In this document: piece after piece, positions 8,501 through 11,080 of the stretch
How the letters are laid out: each line of letters begins with the position of its first letter
Numbering within the stretch: the first letter of the stretch is position 1
Source: Desulfofustis sp.
Lineage (GTDB): Bacteria; Desulfobacterota; Desulfobulbia; Desulfobulbales; Desulfocapsaceae
Direction: 5' to 3'
Assembly (NCBI GenBank): GCA_030145365.1
Contig: JAQYVS010000096.1
Coordinates: forward strand, 1 to 11,080
DNA: 11,080 nt
Program-made: the position numbers and the translations under genes
The notes under the pieces: model-generated
Databases searched by the model: none
What the model saw: only the letters and a program-made list of their open reading frames with translations
What the model was told of the DNA's origin: nothing

Positions 8501-8574
8501 TCAAGCGCAGCCTGCATACCGGTGATTCCACCACCAACAATCATCACCGATCCGATTTTTTTCGTGTCCAGCAT
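5509..8574 (-). CDS. hdrA: HdrA, two-module bifurcating flavoprotein (selenoprotein, frame-disrupted as given)
   Basis: HdrA is the FAD/Fe-S core of the heterodisulfide reductase complex and the site of electron bifurcation. Read through TGA 8392-8394 as Sec61 and across two compensating frameshifts (6411-6513), it is 1021 residues, well above the roughly 650 of methanogen HdrA. Order: Rossmann motif VGGGITG (about 13-19); TFPTNDCSM-U (Sec61, where the family has Cys); ferredoxin motifs at Cys110-120 and Cys157-173; rest of the first FAD module; typical HdrA N-domain FVCHCGSNIAG (from about 459); second Rossmann IGGGVAG (about 603); and C-terminal CDGCALCLDVCP and CKGCGLCQGTCP (about 947-997). 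It is thus an extra FAD module joined to an HdrA. The ATG at 8574 follows AAAGGAG. The final TGA (5509-5511) has no Cys context and is a true stop. Confidence 0.92.
6411..6513 (-). other. Two compensating frameshifts in hdrA
   Basis: Within hdrA the frame is lost at about 6506-6513 and regained at about 6411-6424. Between these points the original frame has TGA and two TAG stops, while the shifted frame encodes a family-like stretch (GGLTKAIEHGVGVVAIGG, then HALRPREYGYG). The first event fits one missing A in the AAAA run at 6506-6509 (five A would restore VPQKGGLTKA). The second fits one extra base near GGGATACC (to give ...PNVVTALEFDRLF). The net change is zero, so both flanks share a frame. 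Sequence or assembly error is most likely; a real mutation cannot be excluded. Confidence 0.8.
8352..8394 (-). promoter_or_regulatory. hdrA Sec codon and SECIS stem-loop
   Basis: TGA at 8394-8392 replaces the Cys after DCSM. Starting 19 nt later, TTGAGTGC-GGTCG-GCACTTAA (8372-8352) forms an 8-bp stem with one G-U pair and a GGUC-type loop like that of E. coli fdhF. The loop lies five nt further from the UGA than in the other three genes, but stays in the range allowed for bacterial SECIS elements. Confidence 0.85.
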
Positions 8575-8661
8575 GATGGGTGTCTCCTTTCTCTCTATTG
8601 TTTAGCAATCCTTCGGATTAACCGGAGGATCATCTTTATATCCCTGATTTTTGCCAGACTC

Positions 8662-10152
8662 TTATTCGTCTGCGGCAACAGCCACTGCTTCTTCCTGATC
8701 CTGCCCCGGCAATACCAGGCAATCGGCAACCAGTTCCCACAAATATTTGACCTCAATACCGAGATCATATTCCTGATTCAGTGATTTCATCATCTGATCT
8801 CTACAATTGTGACATGGTGCAATCACCAATTCCGCACCGGTTTCCTGGATCTGGCGGGCTTTGATACGACCGTAAAACACACGCTCTGGAGCAAAGGGCA
8901 TTGCCCAGGCCCCGCCGCCGGCTCCACAGCAATAGTTGCTTTCGCCCCTGGGCTCCATATCTTTAAACTCGGGGCAGCATTGCTGGGTGATTTCTCTGCC
9001 CTCTTCATAGTATGCGACGCCGAAGGCCTTCATCGACTTGCGCCCGTAGTTGCAGGGATCATGATAGGTGGTTCGCATTGCATGCCTGCTGGGATCGAGC
9101 TTAATTCTGCCTTCATTGATATATTCCATCAACAGATCGAAGACCGACATGATTTTGAATTCGTTCAATGCTTCGGGAAACCATTTATTCAACCCGGACC
9201 GGGTTGCGAAATAGGCGTGGCCTCATTCGGGCAGGAGAAGCACCTCACATTTTAACCGTCGCATGTTATCGACAATTCGGCCTACCAAGGTTTTCATCGC
9301 CTCATCATCTCCGGAAAACAACCCCCAGTTGCCCCCTTCCCAGTTTTCAGAAGGAATGGTCCACGATTCTTTAGCGGCATGAAAGATTCGCCACCAGTAC
9401 TTCATGTCGTCAGGTTCGGCAAATGGCTCTTTGGAATTCACGGTAACCAGTACCCGGGAACCAACGACGTCGACCGGTGTTTTGAATCCGGCCAAGCCCT
9501 CTTCTTCAAGCTCTTCACCGAGCTCTTCGCAGAGATACACAAAATCATCTTTAGGAATACCCAGATTGTTTCCACGCTCAAGGCAGGTCACCACACCTTT
9601 ATGAATCGGGCCAGGTACCAGATCTCTATCCCGCATGCCGCGCAGTCTTCTCATCAGAGCCATAATTTCGACTCCGGCCGGACAGGCATTCTCACATTTT
9701 GCGCACATCGTACATTTCCAGGGCCAGTTACTCTCACTCAACTCGTCTTCCAGACCCAGAACGGCCATTCTTATTATCTTCCTCGGGTCGAGCCCATCTA
9801 CACCAGCGATCGGGCAGGCACTGGCACATGTACCGCAAGTCAGACAGGTGTCGGCCCAGTTGCTTTCCGAATAGATCGTTTTTTCGGTCAAGCCGATTTC
9901 CATCGCATCCGGTTGATCCTTGGCTGTTTCGTATTTCACCATCTTTTCCGGATCAACATAGCTTGACGGCTTGATGTGCGGCTGACGTCCGAATTTTTCA
10001 CAAAGAACCTGGTAATCCTCAAACCGCATCAGGTATTTTCTGCCTGGACCTTCCTTGGCTGCAAGTGTGCCGGAATTGATCCAGTTTCTTATGGTGTTTC
10101 GGTGTACACCAAACTCTTCAGCCATCTCGCTGACTCTGAACTCATACATCAT
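8662..10152 (-). CDS. HTH-HdrC-HdrB fusion protein (selenoprotein)
   Basis: This 496-residue fusion has three parts. Residues 1-50 (FRVSEMAEEFGVHRNTIRNWINSG, then KYLMRFEDY) are a MerR/excisionase-like helix-turn-helix. Residues about 100-160 hold two HdrC-type ferredoxin motifs (CLTCGTCASACP, Cys103-113; CTMCAKCENACP, Cys147-157). The rest is HdrB-like with one CCG domain: PE-U-GHAY (Sec310 from TGA 9223-9225), DPCNYGR (Cys367), YCCGAGGG (Cys408-409) and APCHNC (Cys447, Cys450), the pattern that binds a noncubane [4Fe-4S] cluster in HdrB. The first CCG domain of classical HdrB is not recognisable, so it resembles the HdrD/DsrK layout. It would form the disulfide-reducing branch with HdrA. 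The start overlaps the protease stop by 11 bases and has GAGGTG upstream. The next gene, hdrA, follows after 87 bases. Confidence 0.92.
9190..9225 (-). promoter_or_regulatory. HdrCB fusion Sec codon and SECIS stem-loop
   Basis: TGA at 9225-9223 falls in LLLPE-U-GHAY, where the CCG family has PECGH. After a 16-nt spacer, CAACCC-GGTCC-GGGTTG (9206-9190) forms a perfect 6-bp stem with a 5-nt GGUC-type loop. Spacing and stem length are identical to mvhA and mvhD, although the protein sequence here is unrelated. Confidence 0.92.
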
Positions 10153-10645
10153 TAATGGTCACCTCGTTTTGCTCATTTGAAAGAAGATGTAAGATTTTTT
10201 CGCATGCTTGAGAAACGGCGCTTTTCATGGAAGGCGTTAATCCCGGTTCAATTTCAGACGGAATATATTCGACCTGTGCGGCAAGAATGGTTACCCGGAT
10301 GCCGGTATGTTGTTCTAGTTCCTGCAGAAGGTTGACAGTAGGAAATTGATGCAAGGAGAAATCGTGGATCTTTTTGGCAGGAATGGAAGACGATTCAATA
10401 TAAAAGAGTTCGCCGGACTTGCGATTCTCAAAATCAACGGCGTCAAGAATGATGATGTGATGAGGCCTTCCCTCTTCACTCAGCAGATAATCGAACAGGT
10501 ATTCCCGTATGCCGGTCATTGCGTCGACGGCTTCGACCGAATCGGGTAGATCGTGATGTGCGTGGAGCTCTTCAATGACAGCCGGGCCAAACCCGTCGTC
10601 ACCCATCAGCAGATTACCACAGCCAAAAATAACGATTGAACTCAT
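10142..10645 (-). CDS. Hydrogenase maturation protease (HycI/FrhD-type)
   Basis: This 167-residue protein belongs to the nickel-dependent endopeptidases that remove the C-terminal peptide of [NiFe]-hydrogenase large subunits once nickel is in place. The N-terminus VIFGCGNLLMGDDGFGPAVIEEL carries the family's GxGNxLxxDDGxG signature with its acidic metal ligand. VEAVDAMTG and IIILDAVDF hold further conserved acids, and IHDFSLHQFP resembles the conserved His region. Length is normal for the family. It heads the cluster, and its stop overlaps the start of the HdrCB fusion (ATGATGTATGA), indicating coupling. Its natural target here would be MvhA, which has a 25-residue extension after DP-U-MSCATH. 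The ATG at 10645 lacks a strong ribosome site. Exact subfamily (hycI, frhD or hyaD) cannot be settled from motifs, so no symbol is given. Confidence 0.88.
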   Translation of the reverse strand: MSSIVIFGCGNLLMGDDGFGPAVIEELHAHHDLPDSVEAVDAMTGIREYLFDYLLSEEGRPHHIIILDAVDFENRKSGELFYIESSSIPAKKIHDFSLHQFPTVNLLQELEQHTGIRVTILAAQVEYIPSEIEPGLTPSMKSAVSQACEKILHLLSNEQNEVTINDV

Positions 10646-10899
10646 AACTGGTCAAATTGTGCAAAAGTTGCCAATAAAAATTTAATCGGCACAACCTAGC
10701 ATCACAAACCGGTGAGTTTAAGTAATATTTATTACAATTTTAACAATTTCTGATACATGCCCTGCAGATACAAGAAATCATTATGCAAAAAATGCAACAT
10801 CCTACTTTGTGATGTTTTGTCTTTAATTATAGATATTTGGCGGCCAAGCCTGTTGGGGTGTTATATAAGCTTGTAGTTGAGCGGTGATAGATGGTTCAG
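10646..10899 (-). promoter_or_regulatory. Upstream region of the mvh-hdr cluster
   Basis: This AT-rich 254-base gap lies between galE and the first cluster gene and should contain the cluster promoter. On the minus strand there is a perfect TATAAT at 10831-10826, but no good -35 at 16-18 bases. Just downstream lies an inverted repeat, AACATC (10796-10801) with GATGTT (10811-10816), nine bases apart. A second inverted repeat, GTAAT-ATTT-ATTAC, is at 10722-10735. Either could be an operator. A sigma-54-like TTGGCA...TGCA at 10659-10674 has the wrong spacing. I see no T-run terminator for galE. No site is secure; only the regional role is likely. Confidence 0.35.
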
Positions 10900-11080
10900 T
10901 TAATAGCCATCCGGGTTCTTCAACTGCCAGTTCCAGCTGTCCCTGCACATATCAAAGAGACCGAACTCAGCTTTCCATCCTAGTTCTTTTTCTGCCTTGG
11001 TCGGATCGGCATAACAACTGGCAATGTCTCCTGGTCGGCGCGGGGCGATTCGATACGATACTTGTTTTCCGCTGGCCTCT
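10900..11080 (-). CDS. galE: GalE, UDP-glucose 4-epimerase, C-terminal fragment
   Basis: The last 60 residues of a minus-strand gene are visible, ending at TAA 10900-10902; the start is beyond the right edge. The sequence reads GKQVSYRIAPRRPGDIA, then SCYADPTKAEKELGWKAEF, DMCRDSWNWQLKNPDGY. The PRRPGD motif, the ADPxKAxxELGW helix and the CRDSWNWQxxNPxGY end are characteristic of bacterial GalE, the NAD-dependent enzyme that interconverts UDP-glucose and UDP-galactose for cell-surface sugars. It points the same way as the hydrogenase cluster but is 254 bases away, so it is probably a separate unit. It was too short to judge its start or regulation. Other epimerases of the extended SDR family end differently, so GalE is favoured. 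Confidence 0.9.
   Translation of the reverse strand, partial: EASGKQVSYRIAPRRPGDIASCYADPTKAEKELGWKAEFGLFDMCRDSWNWQLKNPDGY

Noticed and set aside
2744..9225. The four in-frame TGAs as decay or sequencing errors.
   Set aside because: All four replace a conserved Cys exactly, all have downstream stem-loops, and the reading frames before and after are intact and family-like.
2648..10152. General reassignment of UGA to an amino acid, as in codes 4 or 25.
   Set aside because: TGA ends hypD, the small Cys gene, hdrA, the protease and the FmdE-like gene, while Trp is encoded by TGG throughout. Only UGAs at Cys positions with a stem-loop are read through.
10659..10674. Sigma-54 promoter (TTGGCA...TGCA) before the protease gene.
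   Set aside because: The GG and GC elements are two bases too close for the fixed -24/-12 spacing.

Overview
The window looks like chromosomal DNA of a selenocysteine-using anaerobic bacterium. The best guess is a Desulfobacterota (deltaproteobacterial) sulfate reducer or syntroph, because of the bacterial operon style, the Mvh/Hdr type, the PilZ and FmdE-like neighbours, and the many UGA-selenocysteine codons. This assignment is inference from gene content; no 16S or marker gene is present.

Layout. Plus strand, left edge: the 3' end of an FmdE-like zinc-ribbon gene (3-275), a gap with no convincing gene (276-659), and a small PilZ-domain gene (660-1001). Everything to the right is on the minus strand and is transcribed right to left. 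The main cluster, in transcription order, is: a hydrogenase maturation protease (10142-10645); a fusion of an N-terminal DNA-binding helix-turn-helix, an HdrC ferredoxin part and an HdrB CCG part (8662-10152); a 1021-residue two-module HdrA (5509-8574); MvhD (5056-5472); MvhG (4098-5045); MvhA (2648-4096); a small Cys/His-rich protein (2228-2479); and a divergent HypD (1067-2152). The 3' end of galE (10900-11080) lies upstream of the cluster behind a 254-base gap.

Main result. Four consecutive electron-transfer subunits are each interrupted by one in-frame TGA at exactly the position of a conserved, usually metal-binding or redox Cys: MvhA DP-U-xx-C-xx-H, MvhD U-xLGEC, HdrA DCSM-U, and HdrCB PE-U-GH. 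Each TGA is followed at a fixed short distance by a stem-loop of bacterial SECIS type. Three of the four have identical geometry (16-nt spacer, 6-bp stem, 5-nt loop), with compensatory base changes in the stem. The true genes are therefore much longer than simple ORF calling suggests. HdrA also carries two compensating single-base frameshifts about 90 bases apart, probably sequence errors.

How the genes work together (known families plus inference). MvhAGD would oxidise H2 at a Ni-Fe-Se site and pass electrons through MvhG and MvhD to the HdrA flavins. There, flavin-based bifurcation would split them between a low-potential ferredoxin and the HdrC/HdrB-type branch, which reduces a disulfide-like acceptor not identified here. 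The protease would trim the MvhA C-terminal peptide, and HypD would help build the Fe(CN)2CO centre. The DNA-binding domain on the HdrCB fusion raises the possibility of a redox enzyme that also senses or regulates.
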